Source: Capitulum mitella
Taxonomy: Eukaryota; Arthropoda; Thecostraca; Pollicipedomorpha; Pollicipedidae
Reading direction: 5' to 3'
Length of the DNA: 64,000 nucleotides
Assembly (NCBI GenBank): GCA_030062745.1
Contig: CP099846.1
Span: 20,328,621-20,392,620, forward strand
In this document: positions 34,529-44,800 of the stretch, in pieces
Layout: each line of letters opens with the position of its first letter
Numbering within the stretch: the stretch's first letter is position 1
The notes under the pieces: generated by a model
Seen by the model: the letters and a program-made list of their open reading frames with translations, nothing else
The model's database searches: none
What the model was told of the DNA's origin: nothing
Position numbers and translations under genes: made by a program

Positions 34529-36363
34529 CAGTCAAATCTCGTTACTATGCCACCTCGCTACTATGCCACTCTCGCTATTATACCACTTTTGCTCGGGCCC
34601 GACAAAATTCAATACAAAATAAATTTACTATGCCACCCCCTAATCTCGCTACTATGCCACGATTGTGTGTGTTGTATTTTCGAATTCAATTTTTTTTTTC
34701 AAATTCAGCCCACAATGTCAGCTCAGAAGCGCAAGCGAACCGACTTTACGCTGAAGGAGAAAAAGGAGATCATCGATGCCGCGAAAAAGGAGCCGAATCA
34801 GTCCAAGCTGGCCAGGGAGATGAGCAAGAAATGGGGCGTCGAAGTTAAGAGAACCACCGTGAAGGGCATTCTCAGTAAGAAGGATGCAATCGAGGCGGCC
34901 ATCAAAGCTGGAGTTCCATCGAAGCGCATGAAGCTGACGCAGGCTCACGACCCGAAGCTCGATGAGGGTGTGCTCATGTGGCTGAAGCAAGCAAGAGGAC
35001 AGAATCTGCCAGTCAGCGGCGACCTGATCAAGGAGAAGGCGATGAAACTGGCTGAGCTGATGCACATCCCGGACTTCATGGCGAGCGACGGTTGGCTGGA
35101 CAATTTCAAGAAGCGCCACGGCATCACGTTCAAGACAGTGCAGGGCGAAGCTGGAGCGGTGGATTCGCAGTCCCTTCTTGAGTGGCAACAACAGGTTCTC
35201 CGGCCCTTGCTCGGGCAGTTCTCCGCAGACGACGTCTTCAACCTGGACGAGACTGGACTCTTCTGGCAGCTGCTTCCGAACAAGACCATGGCTTTCAGGG
35301 GAGAGCGGTGCACTGGAGGAAAGAGAAGCAAGCAAAGGATCACTCTTCTGGTGGGGGCAAACATGAGCGGCAGCGAGAAGTTCCCTCTTCTGGCGATCGG
35401 CAATCCCAAGAGACCCCGTGCCTTCAAGAACAAGGAGATACCGGCCAAGTACAAGGCGAACTCGAAGGCGTGGATGACGGCGGAGCTTTTCGAGGAGGTG
35501 TTGCGTGCGTGGGACGGACGACTCGGCCAGCAGGGACGCAGAGTGCTGCTCTGTCTCGATAACTTCTCTGGCCACCCTCCCGAGCTCCAGCTGGACAACA
35601 TCCAACTGGTCTTCTTCCCACCCAACACGACAGCCAATTCTCAACCAATGGATCAGGGAATCATAGAGAACCTCAAGCGCCACTACAAGAAGTTCCTGCT
35701 GTGCCGCCGGCTCGAGGCCATGGACGAGGGAAAGGAGTTCAAGTTCACATTGCTCGACGCTCTACACGTCGCCCGGCGTGCTTGGGAGCAGGTCAGCGAG
35801 TCGACGATCAGGAACTGTTTCGCGAAGGCCAAGTTCATCGAAGAAGAGATCCAAACTGAGCCAGAGGATGCTGAGTTGCTCGAGATCTGGGAAGCTCTGC
35901 CTGCCGAGGAAACGATGCACGAGAACGAGGAGATCGAGCTGTCTGACTTTCTCGAAGCCGACGAGCGCCTCGCGACTGGCGGGTCTTTCACGCTGGAGGA
36001 GATTGCGGAGGAGATGCTGCGCAGCGAGGAGCCGGTGGAAAGCGAAGACGACGAGTTAACTGTCGAGGAGGAAATCGTTCCGTTCGAGGAAGCCCAGCGC
36101 GCATGGAGCACCGTCCGGAACTTCATGCAGCAGAGAAGCGGGAAGCCCGATGTGATGCAAGCGTGCGATCGGCTAGACAACGAGATGCACGAGATCCGCC
36201 GAAAGAAGATGCTCCAGCCGACGATTCTTGAGAGCTTTGGGTTGAGCTGATGGGTAACTTGAGAGAATAAAGTCGTTTTACAAACCCTCGTTACTATGCC
36301 ACTCTCACTACTATGCCACTTTCGCTCGGTCCCCACGGGTGGCATAGTAACGAGATTTGACTG
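34529..36363 (+). mobile_element. Complete pogo/Tigger-type transposon
   Basis: An 1835-bp element with terminal inverted repeats CAGTCAAATCTCGTTACTAT at the left and the exact complement at the right; the TIRs match for at least 26 bp. It is flanked by the TA duplication (34527-34528, 36364-36365) expected of the Tc1/mariner/pogo superfamily. Inside both ends the phrase CTACTATGCCAC recurs several times, probably as subterminal transposase sites. It carries an uninterrupted transposase gene. It sits in the right arm of a foldback repeat, so it is younger than the foldback. Matching ends and an intact gene suggest recent movement. Confidence 0.93.
34715..36250 (+). CDS. Tigger/pogo (CENP-B-like) DDE transposase, intact
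   Basis: A 511-residue protein from ATG at 34715, 186 bp inside the left end. The frame is open further upstream through the TIR, but this ATG begins the family-like N-terminus (MSAQKRKRTDFTLKEK). Residues about 11-60 form a CENP-B/pogo helix-turn-helix. About 80-145 form a second CENP-B-type DNA-binding module (SDGWLDNFKKRHG). The catalytic DDE_1 core follows with NLDETGLFW (Asp near 177), CLDNFSGHP (Asp near 281) and SQPMDQGII (Asp near 313), a DDD triad with about 31 residues between the last two. The C-terminal 130 residues are acidic. It would cut and paste the element at TA sites in the nucleus. No stop, frameshift or missing catalytic residue is visible. A simple AATAAA follows the stop (36266-36271). 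Confidence 0.93.
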   Translation: MSAQKRKRTDFTLKEKKEIIDAAKKEPNQSKLAREMSKKWGVEVKRTTVKGILSKKDAIEAAIKAGVPSKRMKLTQAHDPKLDEGVLMWLKQARGQNLPVSGDLIKEKAMKLAELMHIPDFMASDGWLDNFKKRHGITFKTVQGEAGAVDSQSLLEWQQQVLRPLLGQFSADDVFNLDETGLFWQLLPNKTMAFRGERCTGGKRSKQRITLLVGANMSGSEKFPLLAIGNPKRPRAFKNKEIPAKYKANSKAWMTAELFEEVLRAWDGRLGQQGRRVLLCLDNFSGHPPELQLDNIQLVFFPPNTTANSQPMDQGIIENLKRHYKKFLLCRRLEAMDEGKEFKFTLLDALHVARRAWEQVSESTIRNCFAKAKFIEEEIQTEPEDAELLEIWEALPAEETMHENEEIELSDFLEADERLATGGSFTLEEIAEEMLRSEEPVESEDDELTVEEEIVPFEEAQRAWSTVRNFMQQRSGKPDVMQACDRLDNEMHEIRRKKMLQPTILESFGLS

Positions 36364-36516
36364 TACCCCAAACTTCTGGGTGATTTTTTTCGATGCAGCG
36401 TCATGGAGGTGACGCTGCAAGTTTGAGGAGAGCAGTGTGTCACGCCTCACAGTCTCCGGAGGCTTGCGTTTTTACACCATAGTCGCAATATATCCAGAAT
36501 GGCGCAGCCAGCCAGG

Positions 36517-36930
36517 CAGGGGTGTCGATTTGTATTCTTTCGAGAGGTTCCTGGCCCACCCAGTGTTGGTTTGCCCCCCCCCCATTTGGGTTTGGGGCCC
36601 CCAATATTTTCCGCCGGTTTTGAAGGTAAATTAGTTACGACGGAAAGAAGGGCCGAAATAGCTAAGAGATAGGCAGAAGATAAAAAATAAAGTCTAAGTC
36701 GTGTAAAGGTTATATCGATCTATCCTTTTATCTTCTATCTATCTATACATGTCTATATACATAGGATAAATGTGAATTATTATTTGGTAAATAGTGGCAA
36801 AAAGCTTTAAAACTTCCATGGTTCAAAACAATGTGAGCTAAATTCGTTGAGAAACCCTACATTTCGGGGGAGATTAGGCTGTCGGCTCTCGGTTAGGCCC
36901 CCCAGTCATTTACAGGAGTTGACACGCCTG
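36517..36930. mobile_element. hAT-type non-autonomous element (GTGTCGATTT family), copy 2
   Basis: The left end is CAGGGGTGTCGATTTG and the complement of the right end is CAGGCGTGTCAACTCC. The interior shares GTTCCTGGCCCACCCAGTG, CAATATTTTC and GGGAGATTAGGCTGTCGG with the copies at 37506-38074 and 28007-28955. Flanks are only weakly alike (five of eight), so the copy is old. It is non-coding. Confidence 0.6.
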
Positions 36931-37196
36931 GACCCGGGATATGGAAATTGGTAATTACGTGTCAACCAGGCGTTTCCTGAGCATTGATCAGGTCCGCGGA
37001 AAATGGGACTTCGCAATATTCCGTCTGACTGGAGGAACCCAACCGATTTGGGAGTCAGTGATGGGATGGGTATTGAGTATGGGCGTAGGGACAGTGGGGC
37101 TGGGGCCCATGACGCCCACTTCTTTGAAATTTTACATTAACCTTATGGGGAAAAGCTTCTGGCCCCAGCACTTTCCGGATGTTCCTACGTTCCTGG

Positions 37197-37359
37197 TATA
37201 GACGCAGCCGGGGGGGGGAGGGACGGTCCCCCAGAGGCCCACATTTTGTGTGAAAGCCATTGCACATCGTCTTCCCGGCAGGCGGTTTTCGTATGGTTTC
37301 AGTTCAGAATGAGCTTCGCCCCCTCCCCCCTTCTTAAGAAAGTCTTGGCTACGCTCCTG
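37197..37359. mobile_element. hAT-type MITE, same family as 2304-2470
   Basis: In inverse orientation to the 2304 copy. It shares CATCGTCTTCCCGGCAGG and flanking poly-G/C runs. Ends are TATAGACGCAGCC and GGCTACGCTCCTG. Flanks GTTCCTGG (37189-37196) and GTTCCTAG (37360-37367) agree in seven of eight bases. Confidence 0.65.
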
Positions 37360-37505
37360 GTTCCTAGTACTGAGCAAAATTTCCGAATAGTATGAAAGAC
37401 GTATAATAGGAGTTCATTTCATGTCTTTCCAGTTAACGTAAACGGTTTCAGTGGAGCCGTTGAAAAAATGGGGAAGTGGTCCTGACCATCCCAAACGCCT
37501 CGGGG

Positions 37506-38074
37506 CAGAAGTGTCGATTTTTATTTTTGTAAGGGGGTCCTGGCCCACCCAGTGTTGGTTTAGGCCTCCTCACGGTTGGTTTGGGCCCCCCAATATTTTC
37601 TGCCGGTTTTAAAATGGAAATGAGCAATAATAACGATAAGAACGACGGCAACAAAAAAGAGATAACCAGAAAGTAAGGAATAAACTCTAAAACGATGTAT
37701 CTTTCTTTCTACCTTCTGTCCATATATATATCAGGGACGTAGCCAAGGGGGCATGGGGGCCATGCCCCCCCCCCCTGAGCCAAGCGGTCTACACTAGACA
37801 CATGGCCTGTGGCATATGCCTGTAGCATATGACAAAATTTGGCATTTGGTCCCCCTCCCTGAGGAAAATCCTGGCTACGTGCCTGATATATATACCTATA
37901 TACATGGGGATAAATGTAATTTTTTATTCGATAAATAATAACAGGAAACTTTAATTTTCCGTTGGCCAAAATGAAGTGGGCTAAATCCGTTGAGAAACAC
38001 ACATTCGAGGGGAGGTTAGGTCGTCGGGCTCTTGGCTCGGCCCACCTAATCATTTGCAGAAATCGACGCTCCTG
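37506..38074. mobile_element. hAT-type non-autonomous element (GTGTCGATTT family), copy 3, with nested MITE
   Basis: Ends are CAGAAGTGTCGATTT and AAATCGACGCTCCTG. Flanks CCTCGGGG (37498-37505) and TCTCGGGG (38075-38082) agree in seven of eight bases, supporting hAT. A shorter MITE is inserted at 37732-37885 with its own target duplication. Confidence 0.75.
37732..37885. mobile_element. 154-bp hAT-type MITE
   Basis: Inverted ends CAGGGACGTAGCC and GGCTACGTGCCTG enclose 154 bp. Both sides carry ATATATAT (37724-37731, 37886-37893); because the host is AT-repeat this duplication alone is weak, but the related element at 58153-58418 has an unambiguous 8-bp duplication. It contains GGGGGCCATGCCCCCC and GTAGCATATGAC shared with that copy. 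Confidence 0.8.
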
Positions 38075-38082
38075 TCTCGGGG

Positions 38083-40520
38083 TCACCAGCCAGAAACGGC
38101 GCCAGGTAGTCTGTACTTTGTGTTCAGACCAGATGCAAAAATAGTGCAAGCGGGGGCAGAGGAAGTTTCCAAGCTGTTCTGCCTATGCATCGTCATGTGG
38201 AAAAAGTTAAACTAAATCGAGTTCGGGGCCAATCTAACTCCCCCGCCCGCTCAGGGCTGGGATGACGCCACTTCTCCAACCATGCGGGAAAGGGTGGCAG
38301 CTACCCCCTAATTTTTTTGAATTTTAACATTGACTGTGTGGGCGTTGACTGAGAAGAATCTACCCGAAGCGTTTCTTTGCCCCAAACAAGGTTTAGTTTC
38401 CAAATCATTGTGTATATATACGACTAAATACTTATGAAATGCCATTTCGCTACATCAAATATTTGTCTCTCGAAATGGTAAGGAAAAATGTCTACCTTGG
38501 GCACCTTTAGAGGATGCAGGACACCGTGACATGACACCAGTGGATCCGCCATTGGTTAGGCTGTGCCGTCTTTGAACCGGTTATCGTTGCCATCTTGTTA
38601 AACCAAGTCTGAACTACGCTTATAAACGGAAGACCTGGCGGAAAGCCATGCAGACGTACCACATTTCCTAACTCCCACCACGTGCTGACGCGGTCATCTT
38701 TGGACCAGACGGCATCGTGCTCGGCCGTCTATAGGTGGACGAGCTGTTTCAGGGCCGGTACCGGTCAGCAGCTCCCGTCCCTTCCTGGCCGGATTCGATC
38801 CTGCTCCTTCGACGCCGATGCTCCGACGCCAGAGATTCCGGCTTGGCTGGCGGACGGGGAGCTCCGGCCCAGGGTTCCACTCGACGACGGTGAGACAGCG
38901 AGCAGCTGACCGTCTGCAACACGACCGTGCTTCACATTTTGGGGAACTCTAACGGTACGACGCTTTTAAACGTCGGTACATGTTGATCATGTCATGAATT
39001 CCGTTATTATGGACTTTAAATTGATATCATTCATTACATATGCTTATTAGTTTGTTATCGGTATACCGTTTTTTCCAGCATTGTCACAGACCTGATGTCA
39101 AATCCTCTCAGTGTTGGGGGTTTAGTCCTTGTCATCCCCCGAGGATATCCATCCATGGCTGCAAGCCTAGCGGTACTTTGCGAAATTACGCTGACGTAAC
39201 ACGATACCAGAAACATAAGACACATGTGTCTGAAATAAGCATAGTGATCACCGAGATAGGCCAGAAACACGTTCAGTTTGCGGTCTCCGTCGACTACAAA
39301 TGACATTAAAGACGTGGTATTTTTCTCGAAAGATGGAACGCTTGACAAAACAAGGATGGAGATAAAATGATGTTAATCGGCTCGGTAGGAAAACGCAAAT
39401 CGCACCCCACTCGTGCAGCGATGTGCCTGTCTCCGCCCCCTTCAGCACCGGTCAGACCGGGGCCGTCTTCTCCCCTGACGTCATGTCGCCTGCCGAGGGG
39501 CAAGGACCGCCGCCGGGCCGCAGCAAACTCAGTCGACTGCAGCCGAGACCTGAGGTGGCAGAGCCAGCCGCCGGCGACTGCGGCCAATCAGTGGCGTCAT
39601 GGGCCGGATTACCCTTGCATCCTCTCCTGGCAATGAATAAAAACCGGTGTCTCAGGATAGTTTCTTGTATAGTATCTTTAGAAGCAATCAGATGCAAGGA
39701 ACTCTGATTTTATGGGTTCACGATGATGATGACGATACCATCATTCCGGCCTCTTACTTCAGTTCGAAACGGTGCCCATTTTCGCCATTTGAGGACGACA
39801 CCCCTGTCAGTGTAAATCTGGAAGTAGCCGCTGTACATTCCGTCAGACTCCTGCTTTCTCCTTGTCTCACGCAGGCGGAGAGGGCAGAGTCGTAACGGAA
39901 CAGCGACGTAACGCCTGCTGCAAACCGGTCTGGCCCTGCCGGTGCGGTTAGCTGGATCCGCCCCTGACCTGGGCCAACAGACAGTGCCGCCCACACCGCC
40001 GTTCGCTGTTGTACCGCCCCCCTGGCCTTGGCGGCGAACGCGTGGTACTCAGAGGGGTGGTGCCGTCAGGGGCAGAGCGCTACGTTGAACGCGGCTGTGC
40101 AAGATATTCCTGTCTGAAAAGGCGGGCAACGTTAGCAGTCGCTGAAAGTGCCCAGAGCATTTGCAGTCATGTTCCCCTTGAACGAGGTGGATGAGCGTGA
40201 AGGTACCTACTTACTACTCAGCTATAAGAGCCAGGGGTGCTTTAAAGTTGGAGCTGTCATGTTTCATACAGGTGGCAGAAACAGGGGGCATGATGCGTAA
40301 GAAAGTTGTATGTTGTACGTTACATGCCAATGTCCATCATGTATAACACAAAATGGATATGAGGATAAAGGATAAATTACTTATGGTTGAAGTGATGCAA
40401 ATATGCCCATTTTGAATAACTACAAACCAATGATGCATTGTAGTTTTGTCTGCTGTCATGTATGTATATATGTATATATACATATATTAATGCACCAAAA
40501 GTATACCCATCATGCTGAGG
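38083..40520. other. Gene-free stretch, nothing recognised
   Basis: Some GC-rich patches with open frames (about 38680-38910, 39360-39600) show no conserved motif. No transposon ends are recognised. Confidence 0.35.
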
Positions 40521-40527
40521 TTATTAT

Positions 40528-41110
40528 GTGAGTTAAGCATTTCAGGTTTCCTTAGTTATCTATTTTAGGGTAGAAAATTGCTACCAGGCAGTTTTCAGAA
40601 TATGTCTAGTTTCTAGTTCTGTGTTTCAGGTCAAGGCAAGGTAACTGCATCATGAGTCATTTCATATTGAGACAAGATGACAAAACACTCATTCCCTTGG
40701 CTGCATATAACATGTGATATGATGTGAGTTAAACATTTCCACTTTTCAGGGTTGCCATTTTTAGGGGAGAAAATTGCTATCAGACAATTTTCAAAATATG
40801 TCTGCAGTTTCTTGTTCCTTGTTTCAGGTTTAGAGAAGGTAACCACTTCATAAGTCATTTCATATTTCATCAACATAACAAAACATTCATTCCCTAGGCT
40901 GCTGATAAAAATTGGTATGATGGTATGAGATTAGTATGTGAAGGTTCTCAGTTATGTTTTTATGGTAATATATTGCTACCTAGGAGTTTGGAAGATATTT
41001 CTTTAGTTTCCAGTTCCTTGTAGGCTAAGGCAAGGTAACCACATAATAAGTCATTTCAGGTATAAGCAAGATAAAGCATTCATTTCCCTGGGCTGCTGAG
41101 AAAAACTATA
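40528..41110. repeat. About 200-bp tandem repeat, three diverged units
   Basis: Units start near 40528, 40724 and 40928. They share in order GTGAGTTAA.CATTTC, GAAAATTGCTA.CAG, AATATGTCT, TTCC/TTGT and CTAGGCTGCTG-like phrases, each followed by AGTCATTTCA. Divergence is substantial. The array is in the DNA just upstream of the ANO10 start exon. Confidence 0.7.
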
Positions 41111-41833
41111 CAGGCACTTACTACATTTATTAGACTGCCTGGTAGTGTCTCTGACATCAGTTGAAATTTAGGAATCCAGCTCTGTAGGTACACATTGTTT
41201 TTGATGTTACAGGATGGTTTTTTTGTATCTGCCTGTCCACTGCATATACTGTAATGAACAGGCATGCTTTCTTTGTTCACATGAGTCATTGATACCTGCA
41301 GTGATTTACCAGAAAATATGGACACCTATGCTTGAAGCACTCTATTATGTATAGTGTTACTGTGACAGTTGTGGTAATTTTGAACATTGTTGTATGTCAG
41401 TGCAGATCTGGTAACATGACTTAGGATGGACACAAATTTATGACTGGGAGAGGCTTGAAGACAATGTGCTGTGCCTGAAAATTTCACAGTTGGAATAATT
41501 TGGTGGCCAGGGATAATTATGTGCCTTTGTTCAGAAGATAGGCATAATAGAATGACAGAAATGTGTTTGCTCTTGAGAGATTGTGCACCATTTGCCTTTT
41601 TATTGGGATCCCTGAATCTGCCCCTAGCTATGAAAGTATTAACCTCAAATGTTATGCCATTTTTCTTGAAGACAGGCTTCAGAATCTGGCAATACTGCCA
41701 TACCTTTTCCCAGAGTTTCCTTGCCCATCATAAGATTATCATTAAGGAATGGCCACCATCCTGGAGAATGGCTCAGCATTGTGCATGGAAGGCATGGTGA
41801 AGGGAATGATGTGACTACAATCACTTCTCAGAG

Positions 41834-44800
41834 ATGGAGCCGACGGACACGGATGATGATATCGACATCCGCGGCGATCCTTCGTCTCTGCCGCCGACGC
41901 TGTACGTGCTGGAGTTTGCTGCAGGCGTGCCGGCCGCCACTGTCGACTGGTACATCAGCCGCGTGCAGGGCCGCCGGCGCACGGGCGGCGCCGAGCTGCT
42001 GGTCAGCGCCCAGCCCCAGCTCCAGGGCAAGGTGTGTCTGAAGTCAGCAGCTCCAGACCAGGGTAAAACATATCTAGGACAGTCACTCCAGGCCATCGTG
42101 TGTCTAGGTCTGCAGCTCTGGGTAAGCTATGTGCCAGTGGATTCATGGCAGTATATAATTCAGCAGCTGCCATTTTGAGGTGAGGGTCATTGGTACCAGG
42201 ATAGTGGGCATCTACATAGGCTGACAGCTGCAGGGCAAGCATAGATCAGCAGCCACAGGACAGTTTGTAGGTAAGCAACTGCATGCAAGTTGCCTCTGTA
42301 GCTCAGCAGCTCTGCTACAAGATCTATGGCTGATGATGCAGCTTCAAAATGTACCACATATTCTGACCTGTGCACTCCATGTGTAACATGAGCAGGTATG
42401 TCAGGTATCATGCAGGAGTCTAGAAGTGTTCCTCCAGTAATATCTGACTGTAGAGCATTAGAGCATAAAGCACAAAACATTACCATGTGTTGGTTCTGAA
42501 CTGCCCATTTTGGCATCGATGTTAGGGAATGTAAACGCGTCATGTAATGCCACTTCCCTGGTCACATGCTTGTTTCTCGATGCACAAGTCCGGGCCTCGA
42601 TGGAATTGCATGCACTGTAGTGCCGACCAGCACGGTTCATTCTCTGAACATGGCCGACCCGGTGGTGTCGGCAGGGCCTGGTGCTGCACTTGACCGCCTC
42701 GCGGATCAAGCTGCTCGAGACGGCCGAGCGCATGGAGCTGCGCAAGAAGGACCGCGACGGCTTCCTCCGGGACTTCACCTGCGCCGAGCTGGACGAGTTC
42801 CTGGGCGAGGCCGGCGTCGACGGCCTGCTGACCATGTGCGAGAAGCAGCGGATCGTGCTGCACGAGCTGGAGCACATTCGCGCGCGCAGCAGCGAGGACC
42901 GCCTGCCCGGCTACCCGTCCGTGCGGCTGTACCCCGGCCAGAGCGTCAGTGAGTGCCGAGCGACGCTGAGGGGCCGGCCACAAAACGCTTCGGCCCGGTT
43001 GTTGTTGAATGCAGTTAGGCGAAGTTACGAGGTCTCGGGGGCTTTTTCAGCTCGTGCTAATAGTGCGCTAGTGATGGGGACGCGCTCATATTGCGTATGA
43101 AATTTGCGTATGGAAGGCCATGGCAATGGCAGTTCATGAACACACAGGTCTTTTTGTAGCTGAATGAGCCCACAACTGTTTCTTGTATTTCGGAGGTCTT
43201 GATTTGCACGCTCATTTAACTGATGGCTCGAAATATTTCCGCGAGCCTGTGTCAGGTAAACGTCCGATGAATCCGCAGAACTTGACACTTTGTCTACCGT
43301 TCAGCGTCAGACCGGAACAGTTGTCTGTTCCGGGTCAGGCATCAACTGTTGATCATGTGTTTCTGCGTCCAGCTCGCCTGCTGCTGCAGGAGAAGATGAT
43401 TGTCCAGTTGTTCCCCACGCACGACCCTGAGGAGCTGGACCGGCTGGGCAAGTCGTGGTACGCCGCGCCTGTTTCAGCGACAGCCTTTCGGTGAGCGGCA
43501 CCGGACGACGGAGCCGGCTCCGTCGTCCGGGGTCTCTGCGCGGAGTTACTGCTTTTGAATGTCATAACTGTTTTTATTACGCTTGTCATGGCCATTACAC
43601 TACCGAAACGCTGTTGAGAGAAAGAAAATCAGCTCATCAAAATCAGAAATAAAAAAAGAAGTAAGGAACATGACATGTTCCTTAATGCGAAATTTCATTC
43701 TAGCACCGGCTGAAGGGACGGGAAATGACCGTGTCGGGAAGGTTGGACGACTGCAGTCACGATGTCCGCTCCGCCGCAGTATTCGCCGGCTTTGGTCCCC
43801 CTGACCTGGCGCTCCGCTGTTGCAGAGGACATCCGCGCCTACTTCGGTGAGTCGGTGGCGCTCTACTTCTCGTTCCTGGGCTTCTACACGGCGGCGCTGT
43901 GCGGTCCTGCGGCGCTCGGCCTCCTCCAGCTCATCTTCTCCGTGGACACGCTGCACGAGTACGCCCTGTACTCGCTCTTCAACATGCTCTGGGTCACCGT
44001 GTTCCTGGAGGTACGTGACTTACGTCTGTCCCTGTCGCCCGCACGTTGTAGTCTGTGCAGTGTCGTACAGTCTGCCGCCCAGCAGTGTTGGCCCGACCGT
44101 TGTGCGCGTTGAAATCGCGAGTGGTATTGAATGCAGTTGTGACGTCTTTTAAGGCTTGGTGGTTATGCCCATCCATTGTCCAAAATTTCCCATCCAGATT
44201 ATATTGGCGGATTGCATGTTGATTCGAAACCTTTGTCTCTGAAGTTTTTTTCTCACACCGAATGGCACTGCGACTATGCCGCGTGCGTGTTTCCTCTGTA
44301 CGCTGCTCAGGTGGTGTGACCCCCAGCTGGTGACCCATTGTCATCACGCGGACATCATCGACATGATCGCGACATGTGCGTTTCACGTGACGTGTGACAT
44401 CGTCGTCATCATGTGCCCTCCTGACGCACCCCGCCCCCCGCCGCAGGCCTGGAAACGCAAATGCAACGAGCTGGCGTATGTGTGGGGCGTGATGGACAAG
44501 ACGCAGATGTCGTTCCTCGAGCCACGCGCCAACCACCGCGGCGAGATGGTGCGAGACGAAATCACGGGCCGCTACATGCCCTACTACCCGCGCTGGAAGA
44601 CTCTGCTCAAGGTGGGTCGCAGGGACGTCTCCGGGATCGGGGGTCACGGGACTGGTGGAGACTGGGCTCAGGGGAGGGTAGTGGTGCTCTGCCTGCGCTG
44701 GAAGACTATTTAAGGTGGGGTTTGAGTGACCTCTCCGGCGTTCGGTTCCTTCGGGGGAGATAAGGTTAAGGATTGGGCCATCGAATTGCCGTGTTCCTGC

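Noticed and set aside
34397-34714. N-terminal extension of the transposase frame through the left TIR
   Set aside because: The first part lies outside the element in the foldback arm and the rest is TIR sequence; family-like protein starts at the ATG at 34715.
34718-35683. 321-codon minus-strand frame across the Tigger transposase, and 36450-35683 minus
   Set aside because: Antisense shadows of the intact transposase, without motifs of their own.
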